Origin: Alphaproteobacteria bacterium
GTDB taxonomy: Bacteria; Pseudomonadota; Alphaproteobacteria; SHVR01
Assembly: GCA_009694185.1 (NCBI GenBank)
Contig: SHVR01000002.1
Location: 65,096-99,772 of the forward strand
Direction: 5' to 3'
Length of the DNA: 34,677 bases
Shown: positions 1-6,997 of the stretch, piece by piece
Layout: the number at the start of each line of letters is the position of its first letter
How positions within the stretch are numbered: the first letter of the stretch is position 1
Position numbers and translations under genes: made by a program
The notes under the pieces: model-generated
What the model saw: only the letters and a program-made list of their open reading frames with translations
What the model was told of the DNA's origin: nothing
Database searches by the model: none

Positions 1-150
1 GACGTTGAGCCGCGCACGGTCGACGTTTATATCTGGCGCTTGCGCAAGGCGCTGAATGGTGCCGGCGAATCCGATCTCATCCGCACCGTCCGCGAAGCCG
101 GCTATGCCCTCGATCCGGACGACGCCGGCGCGGCCAGCAGCGCCCGGTAG
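1..150 (+). CDS. Response regulator, OmpR-type DNA-binding C-terminus (5' partial)
   Basis: Only the last 49 codons are present; the gene starts outside the window. The visible peptide has the end of a winged-helix effector domain: [17 protein letters not shown] is the typical recognition-helix segment, and [12 protein letters not shown] is the typical wing of OmpR/PhoB-type regulators. It would bind DNA in the cytoplasm under control of a sensor kinase that is not visible. The tail after the wing is short (about 12 residues). The stop is at 148-150, and the last 49 bp are shared, on the opposite strand, with the 3' end of the macrodomain gene, so the two genes converge and overlap. Family assignment is firm; target and signal are unknown. 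Confidence 0.85.
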   Translation, partial: DVEPRTVDVYIWRLRKALNGAGESDLIRTVREAGYALDPDDAGAASSAR

Positions 151-629
151 AGCGCCGCCATGTCGGCGCCAAAGGCACAGAAGATCGCCCGCTCGATGCC
201 CGGCACGCTGTCCAGTGTCGCCGCCACCGTCTGGATGGCAATGCCGGCCGCGCGCGCCACCGGGAAGGCGTAGACGCCGGTGCCGATGGCCGGAAAGGCG
301 ATGCTCCGCAACCCATGCTGGCGGGCCAGCGCGAGTGAGTTGCGGTAGCAGAGGGCGAGCAGGCCGTCCTCGCCAAAATTGCCGCCCCGCCAGACGGGTC
401 CGACCGTGTGAATGACATGGCGGGCAAGGAGGCGATGGCCGCCGGTGATGCGCGCCTCGCCCGTCGGGCAGCCGCCGACGGCGCGGCATTCGGCCAGCAG
501 GCCGGGACCGGCGGCGCGGTGGATGGCGCCATCGACGCCGCCGCCACCCAGCAGGCTTTCATTCGCCGCGTTCACGATGGCATCGACGGCAAGGCCGGTG
601 ATGTCGCCTTCGACCACTTCCATGGCCAT
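102..629 (-). CDS. Macrodomain protein, probable ADP-ribose / O-acetyl-ADP-ribose hydrolase
   Basis: A single macrodomain of about 175 residues. It opens with [19 protein letters not shown] and continues with [16 protein letters not shown], the ADP-ribose-binding signature of the YmdB/MacroD class. [10 protein letters not shown] and [14 protein letters not shown], further down, are also characteristic. Known members remove acetyl from O-acetyl-ADP-ribose or ADP-ribose from proteins in the cytoplasm. I chose the ATG at 629 because the domain starts at once there; a longer frame to 737 adds only an Ala-rich stretch lying inside the transporter gene. It begins 5 bp after the stop of the AmpG-like transporter, so the two are very likely co-transcribed. 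Its 3' end overlaps the response-regulator gene. Confidence 0.88.
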   Translation of the reverse strand: MAMEVVEGDITGLAVDAIVNAANESLLGGGGVDGAIHRAAGPGLLAECRAVGGCPTGEARITGGHRLLARHVIHTVGPVWRGGNFGEDGLLALCYRNSLALARQHGLRSIAFPAIGTGVYAFPVARAAGIAIQTVAATLDSVPGIERAIFCAFGADMAALYRALLAAPASSGSRA

Positions 630-634
630 GTATC

Positions 635-1957
635 TCACTCCAAAGCCGGACGCGGCGGAAAGCGCCGCCGCAGCCAGACCAGCAGCAGCAAGCCCGGCAG
701 CGCCGCCACGGTCGTTACCAGGAAAAAGCCGATCCAATCGAGTTGCAAGGCGAGCCAGCCGCCGGGGGCGGCGAAGGTGGTGCGCGCCACCGACATCAGC
801 GAGGAGAGCAGCGCATATTGGGTCGCCGTGTAGGCCACATTGCAGAGGCTGGAGAGGTAAGCCACGAAGGCGGCGGTTCCCATGCCGCCCGCCAGGTTCT
901 CGATGCCAATGGTCGCCATCAGCATGACGATGTCGTGGCCCGCCGCCGCCTGTACCGCGAACATCAGGTTCGAGCCCATTTGCAGCACGCCCGCGATCAA
1001 CAGGCTGCGGGAAATACCGAGGCGGTTCACCATGATGCCGCCCACTAGCCCGCCCACCAGTGTGGCGGCGAGCCCGAAGATCTTGCTGACATTGGCGATC
1101 TCGGCCTTGGTGAAGCCGATCGCCACATAGAACGGGTTGGCCATCACGCCGGCGAGCGCGTCGCCGAACTTGTAGAGCATGATGAAAGCCAAGATCGCGA
1201 GCCAGCCCGGCCGGCGCATGAAATCGACGAACGGCCCGACCATCGCGTCGTTGAGCCAGGCGACGAGGCGGGCCGCCAAGGCGCCCGTGGCCGGGCGGCC
1301 CGGAGGCGCAACAACGGCCGACGCCGCCGGCTCGCCGGCCAGCAGTAAAGTCACGATGCCAACCGTCACAAGGGCCGCCATGACGGCGTAGACATGGAAC
1401 CAGCTCACGGCCTCGGCGAGGTGGAGCGCGCCCGCTCCCGCCACCAGGATGGCCATCCGGTAGCCGAGCACCACGGCCGCGGCACCGGCGCCAAACTGGC
1501 GCTCCTCCAGGATCTCCACCCGGTAGGCGTCGATGACGATGTCCTGGCTCGCCGACCAGAAGGCGACCGCGAACGCCAGCGCCGCGGTGGCGACCGGCGC
1601 CGCCAGCGGGTCGACCGCGCCGAGGCTCACGAGACAGGCCATCAATGCGAGCTGGGTGAGGATCGCCCAGGCCCGCCGGCGCCCGAGCCAGGCGCCGAGA
1701 TAGGGGAGCGTCATACGGTCGATGAGCGGCGCCCAGAGGAACTTCAAGCTGTAGGGCACGCCCACCAGTGCGAAGAGGCCGATGGTCGTCAGGTCCACGC
1801 CCAGTGTCGCGAGACGGACCGAGAGGGTGGAGGCGGTCAGCAGCAGCGGCAGGCCGCTCGCGAATCCGAGAAAGAGGACGGCGATCACCCGCCGGTCGAG
1901 ATAGACCGAGGCCGCCCGGAGCCAGCCGCCGGCGGGCAGATCAGCTCGGGCGGGCAT
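635..1957 (-). CDS. AmpG-like major facilitator superfamily permease
   Basis: About 440 residues with some twelve hydrophobic segments. AmpG-family marks are FASGLPLLL in the first helix, [14 protein letters not shown] in the loop between helices 2 and 3, and [13 protein letters not shown]. AmpG carries anhydromuropeptides from the periplasm to the cytoplasm for peptidoglycan recycling. Several alphaproteobacterial paralogs of this family have no proven substrate, so muropeptide import is likely but not certain. The start at 1957 is the ATG beginning [10 protein letters not shown]; it overlaps the end of the cyclase gene by 17 bp, suggesting translational coupling. No beta-lactamase or AmpR gene is adjacent. 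Confidence 0.82.
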   Translation of the reverse strand: MPARADLPAGGWLRAASVYLDRRVIAVLFLGFASGLPLLLTASTLSVRLATLGVDLTTIGLFALVGVPYSLKFLWAPLIDRMTLPYLGAWLGRRRAWAILTQLALMACLVSLGAVDPLAAPVATAALAFAVAFWSASQDIVIDAYRVEILEERQFGAGAAAVVLGYRMAILVAGAGALHLAEAVSWFHVYAVMAALVTVGIVTLLLAGEPAASAVVAPPGRPATGALAARLVAWLNDAMVGPFVDFMRRPGWLAILAFIMLYKFGDALAGVMANPFYVAIGFTKAEIANVSKIFGLAATLVGGLVGGIMVNRLGISRSLLIAGVLQMGSNLMFAVQAAAGHDIVMLMATIGIENLAGGMGTAAFVAYLSSLCNVAYTATQYALLSSLMSVARTTFAAPGGWLALQLDWIGFFLVTTVAALPGLLLLVWLRRRFPPRPALE

Positions 1958-3641
1958 GATCGCCAGGCAGTGCCATCTCCGGCAGGGCCGAGGCGTCGAC
2001 CACCACATGCACGCGAAGCTCGGTGGCGCGACCCCGGATCGGTACCGCGTGCTTCGGAAATGCCGACAAGTCGATGCCGGCCTCGCGCGCCACCCGGCGC
2101 GAGATCACGGCCTGGCAGGCAAAGTCCTTGGTCAGGGCTTCGAGTCGGCTCGCGACATTGACCGCGTCGCCGATGGCGGTCAGCGTCGTCGCCTGCTTGT
2201 AGCCCATCTCGCCCACCACCACGCGACCGGCGTGCAGGCCGATGCCCATGCGAAGCGGCACCGGCAAATCGCCCGCCAGCTCGCGGTTGAGCCGGTCCAG
2301 CATCATCGCCATGGACCGGGTCGCGGCCAGCGCCTGGCGGCAGCCCGCCGCCCCCGCCTCGATGCCGAACAGCGCCATGATGCCGTCGCCGATGAACTTG
2401 TCCACATGGCCGCCCGATTGCTCGATTGCCTCGCCCATGGCGCGGAAATACTGGTTCAACAGGAACACCACATCATAGGGCAGCTTGGCCTCGGAGAGGC
2501 TGGTGAAGGCGCGCAGATCGGCGAACATGATGGCGATGACGCGCTCCGCCCCTTGGACATGGGCGGCACCCGGCTGCGCGTGGTTGGGCGTCGCGGCGGC
2601 GGGAATGAGCGGCATGACATCGAGCGGCGCGACCGGTCGGATCTGACAGGCGAGGCGGACATTGGGTGGAGCGCCCACACGGTCGAGCACAAGTTGCTCG
2701 TCGGCATCGGCGGACGGCAGCCGATCGCGGCCGGCGCCAAGCCGCACGCGGCAGGTGGAACAGCGGCCCCGCCCGCCGCAGACCGAGGCATGGGGAATGC
2801 CGGCGGCACGGCTCGCCTCGAGCACCGTCATACCCGGCAGCGCGAAGGCTGTGCGGCCGCCCGGATAGGTGATCCTGGCACCCGGCTCCAGCGCCGCCAG
2901 TCGCGCGCGCACCAAACGGGCCACCGCAATGCATCCAACCAGCACCAGGAAGCCGGCGACGATGTAGGGTTCGTTGCCATAGACGAAATTGCCGCCGACA
3001 TCGCCCGGCCAGCCAATGTCGCGAAAGAGGGCGCGCACCCAGGCGCGGTCCAGGGCAAGCGCCCGGATGGCGCGACCGCCGTCCCACCAGCCGATCAGCG
3101 ACGTGGCCGGCAACAGCACGGCCACGGCGTAGGCACCCGGGACCAGCCGGCGATACCAGGGCTTCAGGCGCAGCCAGAAATGCAGGCCGATGCAGCCATG
3201 CACCCAGACGATAGCCAACAGCGCCGCCTGGCGGATGGCCTTCAAATCGTCCGACCAGTGGGCGAGGAGGACATAGGCGTAGGTGTCCCGGACAGCGAAC
3301 ATTTCAACGACGCCGCGCGTACCCAGCACATGTTGGGTCAACAGCAAGGGAATCAGCAGGCCGAGGACCAACTGCACCGCTTCCCAGGCGGGCATGCGGA
3401 GCGTGCGGCGGCGATAGAGCTTGGCGAGCGCCATGGCGGCGTGGGTCAGGGCGGCGCCCGCCAGCAGCAGCGTTCCGGGCACACTCCGCCACAGCCAGAC
3501 TTGCCAGAGGCGCATCGCCTCCATGGCTTCGAGCGAGACGATGCCGAGGCTGTGGTTGAGGAGATGCAGCGTCACATAGATAAAGAGTACAAGCCCGCTC
3601 CAAAGGCGCAGGCGCTGCACCAGGGGGCCGTTAGAGAGCAT
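1941..3641 (-). CDS. Membrane class III adenylate/guanylate cyclase with heme-anchor-like and [2Fe-2S] domains
   Basis: 566 residues in three parts. Residues 1-245 hold about six membrane helices with several histidines (H26, H30, H67, H104, H128, H148, H154) that could ligate heme b, resembling a succinate-dehydrogenase-type anchor. Residues 255-345 form a ferredoxin domain with C288, C294, C297 and C332, the C-x5-C-x2-C spacing of adrenodoxin-type clusters. Residues 366-548 are a class III cyclase catalytic domain: metal-binding D375 and D419, K415 and T488/D492 in substrate recognition, N495 and R499 for the transition state. K plus T/D favours ATP, so cAMP is the likely product. Cyclases with a heme-b membrane anchor in rhizobia respond to quinone redox state; that role here is by analogy. 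First gene of a run with the AmpG-like and macrodomain genes. Confidence 0.85.
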   Translation of the reverse strand: MLSNGPLVQRLRLWSGLVLFIYVTLHLLNHSLGIVSLEAMEAMRLWQVWLWRSVPGTLLLAGAALTHAAMALAKLYRRRTLRMPAWEAVQLVLGLLIPLLLTQHVLGTRGVVEMFAVRDTYAYVLLAHWSDDLKAIRQAALLAIVWVHGCIGLHFWLRLKPWYRRLVPGAYAVAVLLPATSLIGWWDGGRAIRALALDRAWVRALFRDIGWPGDVGGNFVYGNEPYIVAGFLVLVGCIAVARLVRARLAALEPGARITYPGGRTAFALPGMTVLEASRAAGIPHASVCGGRGRCSTCRVRLGAGRDRLPSADADEQLVLDRVGAPPNVRLACQIRPVAPLDVMPLIPAAATPNHAQPGAAHVQGAERVIAIMFADLRAFTSLSEAKLPYDVVFLLNQYFRAMGEAIEQSGGHVDKFIGDGIMALFGIEAGAAGCRQALAATRSMAMMLDRLNRELAGDLPVPLRMGIGLHAGRVVVGEMGYKQATTLTAIGDAVNVASRLEALTKDFACQAVISRRVAREAGIDLSAFPKHAVPIRGRATELRVHVVVDASALPEMALPGDHARPS

Positions 3642-3661
3642 GGCTTGCGTGGCCGGTCATG

Positions 3662-4654
3662 TCAGGCGAGGCGCTGGCGCACCAGCTCGCCAAGCGGCGT
3701 TTCCGGGCGCGGACCCAGGTGGCCGATCACCTCGCTGGCCGCGATGCTGGCGATGCGGCCCGCGCGGGCGAGGCCGTATCCCTGCGTATAGCCATGCAGG
3801 AAGCCGGCGGCATAGAGATCGCCGGCACCGGTGGTATCGACGACGCGTGGCACCGGCTCGGCGTCGATCACATGCACCTCGTCGCCCGCCAGGACGACCG
3901 AGCCCTTTTCACCGCGGGTGAGCGCTACCACCTCGCAATGCCCGCGCACTTGTTGCAGCGCCGCATCGAAGTCCGGCACCTCGTAGAGCGCCATGATCTC
4001 GGCCTCGTTGGCGAACAGGATGTCGACGTGACGGGCCACGAGATCGCGGAAATCGGCCCGGTGGCGGTCGACGCAGAAGGGGTCGGAGAGCGAGAGCGCT
4101 ACCTTGCGGCCGGCCTGGTGCGCCACCTCCGCCGCCTTCAGGAACGCCGCCTTGGCCCTGGGCGGGTCCCAGAGATAGCCCTCGAGATAGGTCACCTGGG
4201 CGCGGGCGATGAGGGCCGGGTCCACGTCCTCGGGACCGAGCTCGATGGCGGCACCGAGGTAAGTCTGCATGGTGCGCTGCGCATCGGGTGTCACGAAGAT
4301 GAGGCAGCGCCCGGTGGCCGGTCCCTCGGTTGCCGGCGGGTTGTCGAATTCGACGCCCAATGACTGGATATCATGGCGAAAGATGCCGCCGAGCTGGTCG
4401 TCGCGCACTCGGCCGATATAGGCCGCCGGGCTGCCGAGGCCGGCGAGCCCCGCCACCGTGTTGCCGGCGGAGCCACCGGACGCCTCGATCGCCGGCCCCA
4501 TGGCCGCGTAGAGCGAGGCGGCGCGCCGGGCGTCGATCAGCGACATGACGCCCTTGGCGAGGCTGTGGCGCGAGAGGAACCCGTCATCGGCATGGCTCAG
4601 AACGTCGACGATCGCGTTGCCGATGCCGACCACGTCGAGAAGTCCATCGGCCAT
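3662..4654 (-). CDS. PfkB-family carbohydrate kinase, adenosine-kinase-like
   Basis: 330 residues, the usual size for the ribokinase/PfkB family. GIGNAIVDVL near the start and the glycine-rich GGSAGNTVAGLAGLG (about 60-74) form the nucleoside-binding side. DTTGAGDLYAAGF (273-285) carries the anion hole and the catalytic base D279. The overall pattern fits the alphaproteobacterial adenosine-kinase-like branch, which phosphorylates adenosine to AMP with ATP in the cytoplasm; the exact nucleoside or sugar cannot be proved from sequence. The start at 4654 (MADGLLDVVG) replaces a longer frame that would run through the palindrome at 4721-4783. It ends 20 bp before the start of the cyclase gene on the same strand, so transcription may continue into it. 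Confidence 0.85.
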   Translation of the reverse strand: MADGLLDVVGIGNAIVDVLSHADDGFLSRHSLAKGVMSLIDARRAASLYAAMGPAIEASGGSAGNTVAGLAGLGSPAAYIGRVRDDQLGGIFRHDIQSLGVEFDNPPATEGPATGRCLIFVTPDAQRTMQTYLGAAIELGPEDVDPALIARAQVTYLEGYLWDPPRAKAAFLKAAEVAHQAGRKVALSLSDPFCVDRHRADFRDLVARHVDILFANEAEIMALYEVPDFDAALQQVRGHCEVVALTRGEKGSVVLAGDEVHVIDAEPVPRVVDTTGAGDLYAAGFLHGYTQGYGLARAGRIASIAASEVIGHLGPRPETPLGELVRQRLA

Positions 4655-4720
4655 GCCGCGCGTCTCCCGGTTAGACGTCTTGGAGCGCCAGTATAGCCGG
4701 GCTTCCCCGCCGCGCCGTCG

Positions 4721-4783
4721 GTTAATTTCAGGGACACAATACTTAATTTGATATTCAATTAAGTATTGTGTCCCCTGAATTAC
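4721..4783. repeat. Long palindrome, REP-like element
   Basis: Two arms, gggacacaatacttaatt (4731-4748) and its exact reverse complement (4757-4774), make an 18-bp perfect stem around an 8-nt loop. The arms continue outward with near matches (ttaatttca against tgaattac). It is strikingly AT-rich for this window. Similar ggggacacaatactt palindromes are, from memory, found scattered near REP-associated IS200-type transposases, but no transposase is here. It sits exactly where the chemoreceptor remnant loses its 5' end and supplies an in-frame stop at 4776. It could also act as a terminator hairpin. Confidence 0.75.
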
Positions 4784-5273
4784 CGAGTCGCTGGAAAATC
4801 CGGCGCGACGCCAGATGCTCGCCGCCGTCCGCGCCGGCATGCCGGTCTATGTGAAGGCGTTCGACGAGTTGGCGACCGCCATTACCGAGCGCAACAAAAT
4901 CCGCGCCGACGTGCTCGACAAGGACGGCACCCTGATCATCGAGAAGGCCGACGCGGTCAAGGCGACGGAAGAGATCGCCTCTCAGATCAATGCCCTGCAA
5001 GGAGCGACCGCGGACTCGGTCCAGGCCATCGAGGGCATCTCGAAAACCATCAACGAGATGCACGAGATTTCCACCTCCATCGCCTCGGCGGTGCAGGAAC
5101 AGACGATGGCGACACGGGAGATCTCCCACAGCGTGCAGCAGGCCTCGGCCGGCACGTCCGAGGTCTCGGCCAATATCGGCGGCGTGACCCAGGCGGCGGG
5201 CGAATTGTCGGTCCAGTCGGAAAAGCTCAGGGCCGAGGTGGGCACGTTCCTCGCGGCCATCAGGGCGGCGTAG
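4779..5273 (+). pseudogene. Methyl-accepting chemotaxis protein remnant
   Basis: The frame is open from 4779, just after an in-frame TGA at 4776 inside the palindrome, to the stop at 5273; the only early ATG is 4815. The first part (ESLENPARRQ then PVYVKAFDELATAITERNKI) looks like a ligand-side helical bundle. The sequence then jumps at DKDGTLIIEKADAVKATEEI into the C-terminal descending helix of the signalling domain (QEQTMATREISHSVQQA, then GGVTQAAGELS). The second membrane helix, the HAMP domain and the signalling tip that binds CheA/CheW are all absent. A protein from ATG 4815 would be 152 residues and could not signal as a receptor. I read it as a gene with a lost 5' end and a large in-frame internal deletion. 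Confidence 0.8.
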
Positions 5274-5294
5274 TCGCTAACCATATTCATGGCC

Positions 5295-5318
5295 GGGGCG
5301 GACCGTTCGGTCCGCCCC
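5295..5318. terminator. Bidirectional hairpin between converging genes
   Basis: ggggcggacc (5295-5304) pairs perfectly with ggtccgcccc (5309-5318) around the tetraloop gttc. It lies between the chemoreceptor remnant (+, ends 5273) and the porin-like gene (-, stop at 5323). There is no strong U-run on either side, so it is a stable hairpin of terminator type rather than a textbook intrinsic terminator. Confidence 0.6.
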
Positions 5319-5322
5319 CGTG

Positions 5323-6450
5323 TCAGAAATTCCGCTCGTAGCGGAGCTTGACGCCGGCCGTGCTCAGGCTGTCGTCCAGCAGCCGCTCGTGCTTCCAGCC
5401 GGCATAGACGCCGAGGCCGAAATCGAAGCGGTAGCCGAGCGAGGCGCTGATCAGCCGCTCGTGTGAGTCGCGGCCATTGGGGCCCGAGCCATCGGCCGCC
5501 TCGTCGAGCCGGCGGGCGGTATAGCTGGCGAGGCCGATCCAGTTGTCGTACGCCGCCGTGACCCCGAGGGTCAGATAATCGGCGTCCTGGGCGAAGCCTT
5601 GAAAATCGGCGAAGCGGGCATATTCCACGAGCGGGGTCAGCTTGAGGGATTCGCTCAGGGCGATCTCGTAGGTCAGATTGAGGACGACGCCGTTCTCGTC
5701 CCGCGACTGTCCCTCGCCGCCGGCCAAATGAATATAGCCGACATGATAGGCAAGGTCGGGCAGGACTTCGAACTCCCCGCCCTTGAGGGTCAAGTTCACA
5801 TTGTTCGGCGACCTGGTGTTGCCGGCAAACGGGTCGGAGCGGCGTACCCGGCCCGGCCGCGCCATCCGGCCCGGTTCGCCGAACGCCGGCCGTGTGAAGG
5901 CGCTGTTGCTCAAGGGACCGCTGTCGAAGAAGAAGACCTGGATACCGGCCTCATGCGCGCCAAGGCCCTCCAGGCTCTGCTTGAGCCTGCCGCCGAAGCC
6001 GATCGCCTCGTTGCGCTCGTAATCCTCGGCGAAGTTCTTGGCGTAGAGGCTGTCGTTGATGTCCCAGACGGTACCGAAGGTCGGGTTATATTTGCCGGCA
6101 AAAAGGGTCGCGGGTCCCTGCTCGTATTCGACGAAGAGCTGCTCGGCATAAAGGCCGTGATCCTGGAATGCGCGGCTCGCTGTCGGATCGCGAACCGGCT
6201 CCGCGTGCAGCGTCGCCTTGAGCGCGAAACCCCCGCCCACGCCCAACTCCAGCTCGAGCTTGGTGTCGGTGAAGGTGTCGGTGAGATCGCCGCCACGCCG
6301 GCCGGAGCGGCGATCGAGCTGCATTTCGATCTCGATAGCGGCCGAAAGCGACGGGCCATTTTCCTCGCCATGGCTGGGCGCGGCGTGCAAGACCAGACCC
6401 GATGCCCATAACCCCACGACCAGCACCGGCCGGTTCCACCGCCTGACCAC
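5323..6450 (-). CDS. Porin-like outer-membrane beta-barrel protein
   Basis: 375 residues. An N-terminal signal peptide (hydrophobic VLVVGLWASGLVLHA, probable cleavage after APSHG or nearby) is followed by alternating amphipathic strands. The chain ends in YERNF, the terminal aromatic residue typical of Bam-inserted outer-membrane barrels. Segments such as LFVEYEQGPATLFAGKYNP and LISASLGYRFDFGLGVYAGW read as long antiparallel strands. It probably forms a channel in the outer membrane; substrate is unknown and I recognise no closer family. It stands alone on its strand, with the hairpin at 5295-5318 just past its stop. The ATG at 6450 gives a complete signal peptide. Confidence 0.72.
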   Translation of the reverse strand: MVRRWNRPVLVVGLWASGLVLHAAPSHGEENGPSLSAAIEIEMQLDRRSGRRGGDLTDTFTDTKLELELGVGGGFALKATLHAEPVRDPTASRAFQDHGLYAEQLFVEYEQGPATLFAGKYNPTFGTVWDINDSLYAKNFAEDYERNEAIGFGGRLKQSLEGLGAHEAGIQVFFFDSGPLSNSAFTRPAFGEPGRMARPGRVRRSDPFAGNTRSPNNVNLTLKGGEFEVLPDLAYHVGYIHLAGGEGQSRDENGVVLNLTYEIALSESLKLTPLVEYARFADFQGFAQDADYLTLGVTAAYDNWIGLASYTARRLDEAADGSGPNGRDSHERLISASLGYRFDFGLGVYAGWKHERLLDDSLSTAGVKLRYERNF

Positions 6451-6576
6451 GCCCCCCCCTTTCGGCTACCCAGACCCCTTAGCGGGCAATCGAAATTTTC
6501 AACGTTCGAGGGTGTTACCAAGACCGGCGCGACACGACAAGACCTATCCAGGGGGAGCGGCCCGCTAGTTACTGAA

Positions 6577-6739
6577 TTATGTGTAAAACTCGACCTTACC
6601 ATCGTCGAGGTCGTAACGAGCGGCAATGATCTTCAGCTTACCCGACTTGCCCGTATCGGCCAGAATTCGGTCCCGCCTCGCTCAACCGGCGGGCGGTGCG
6701 CTTGGCGCTCTCCGTAACCGCATTGTCGACGAAATCGCC
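6577..6739 (-). pseudogene. Beta-carbonic anhydrase C-terminal remnant, frameshifted
   Basis: Read on the minus strand, the end of this stretch translates as KLKIIAARYDLDDGKVEFYT followed by TAA at 6577-6579, which matches the usual C-terminus of beta-carbonic anhydrases (GARYDL..G.VEF). Upstream, in a second frame, comes GDFVDNAVTESAKRTARRL followed by SEAGP. The two join as GP-ILADTGKSGK if one A is removed from the ccgaattctgg region near 6664-6668, so there is a one-base frameshift. Further upstream the frame meets a stop (tag) and the rest of the enzyme, with its zinc-binding Cys-His-Cys residues, is missing. It is a non-functional 3' fragment; only about 50 codons survive. Confidence 0.72.
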
Positions 6740-6802
6740 CGGCTAGCCACGCATCGCCGTGATAGGCTGCAAGCCCGCCACAGCGCCGAAAGGAGCCCGG
6801 CC

Positions 6803-6997
6803 TTGAGCAATCCCGAAATCGACGCGACGGAATTGGCCCGCATTCTCAAGCAGGCCGGCCTGGCACTCGCGGCCGAGGAAGTCCGCGCCATCCTGCCGGG
6901 TGCGGCGATCGTTGCCGCCATGATCGAGCGCGTGCGCCGGCCCTTGCCACGCGAGGCGGAGCCGGCGGTCATCTTCGAAGCGGAGCCCGGCCGATGA
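6803..6997 (+). CDS. Small AtzG/DUF4089-like protein coupled to amidase
   Basis: A 64-residue protein starting at TTG (6803), with AGGAG at 6791-6795 spaced seven bases before it; a longer frame from 6626 runs back through the carbonic-anhydrase remnant and is not credible. The pattern is a helical segment (ELARILKQAGLALAAEEV) followed by IERVRRPLPREAEPAVIFEA, close to the DUF4089/AtzG pattern ending in PLPxxxEPAxxF. AtzG is a small partner that stabilises the amidase AtzE in cyanuric-acid breakdown. Its stop overlaps the amidase ATG in an ATGA, so the two are translated together, which supports a subunit role. Family call rests on pattern memory; no search was possible. Confidence 0.68.
   Translation: MSNPEIDATELARILKQAGLALAAEEVRAILPGAAIVAAMIERVRRPLPREAEPAVIFEAEPGR

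Noticed and set aside
1394-2161. Long plus-strand frame opposite the transporter and cyclase genes
   Set aside because: It is rich in Arg, Gly, His and Gln with no domain pattern, and mirrors genes with clear family motifs on the other strand.
1956-3791. 611-codon plus-strand frame opposite the cyclase
   Set aside because: Composition (many His, Gln, Arg) is that of an antisense shadow in GC-rich DNA; the minus strand has intact cyclase motifs.
4655-4840. N-terminal extension of the adenosine-kinase-like protein
   Set aside because: It would translate the palindrome and chemoreceptor remnant; the PfkB fold begins right after ATG 4654.
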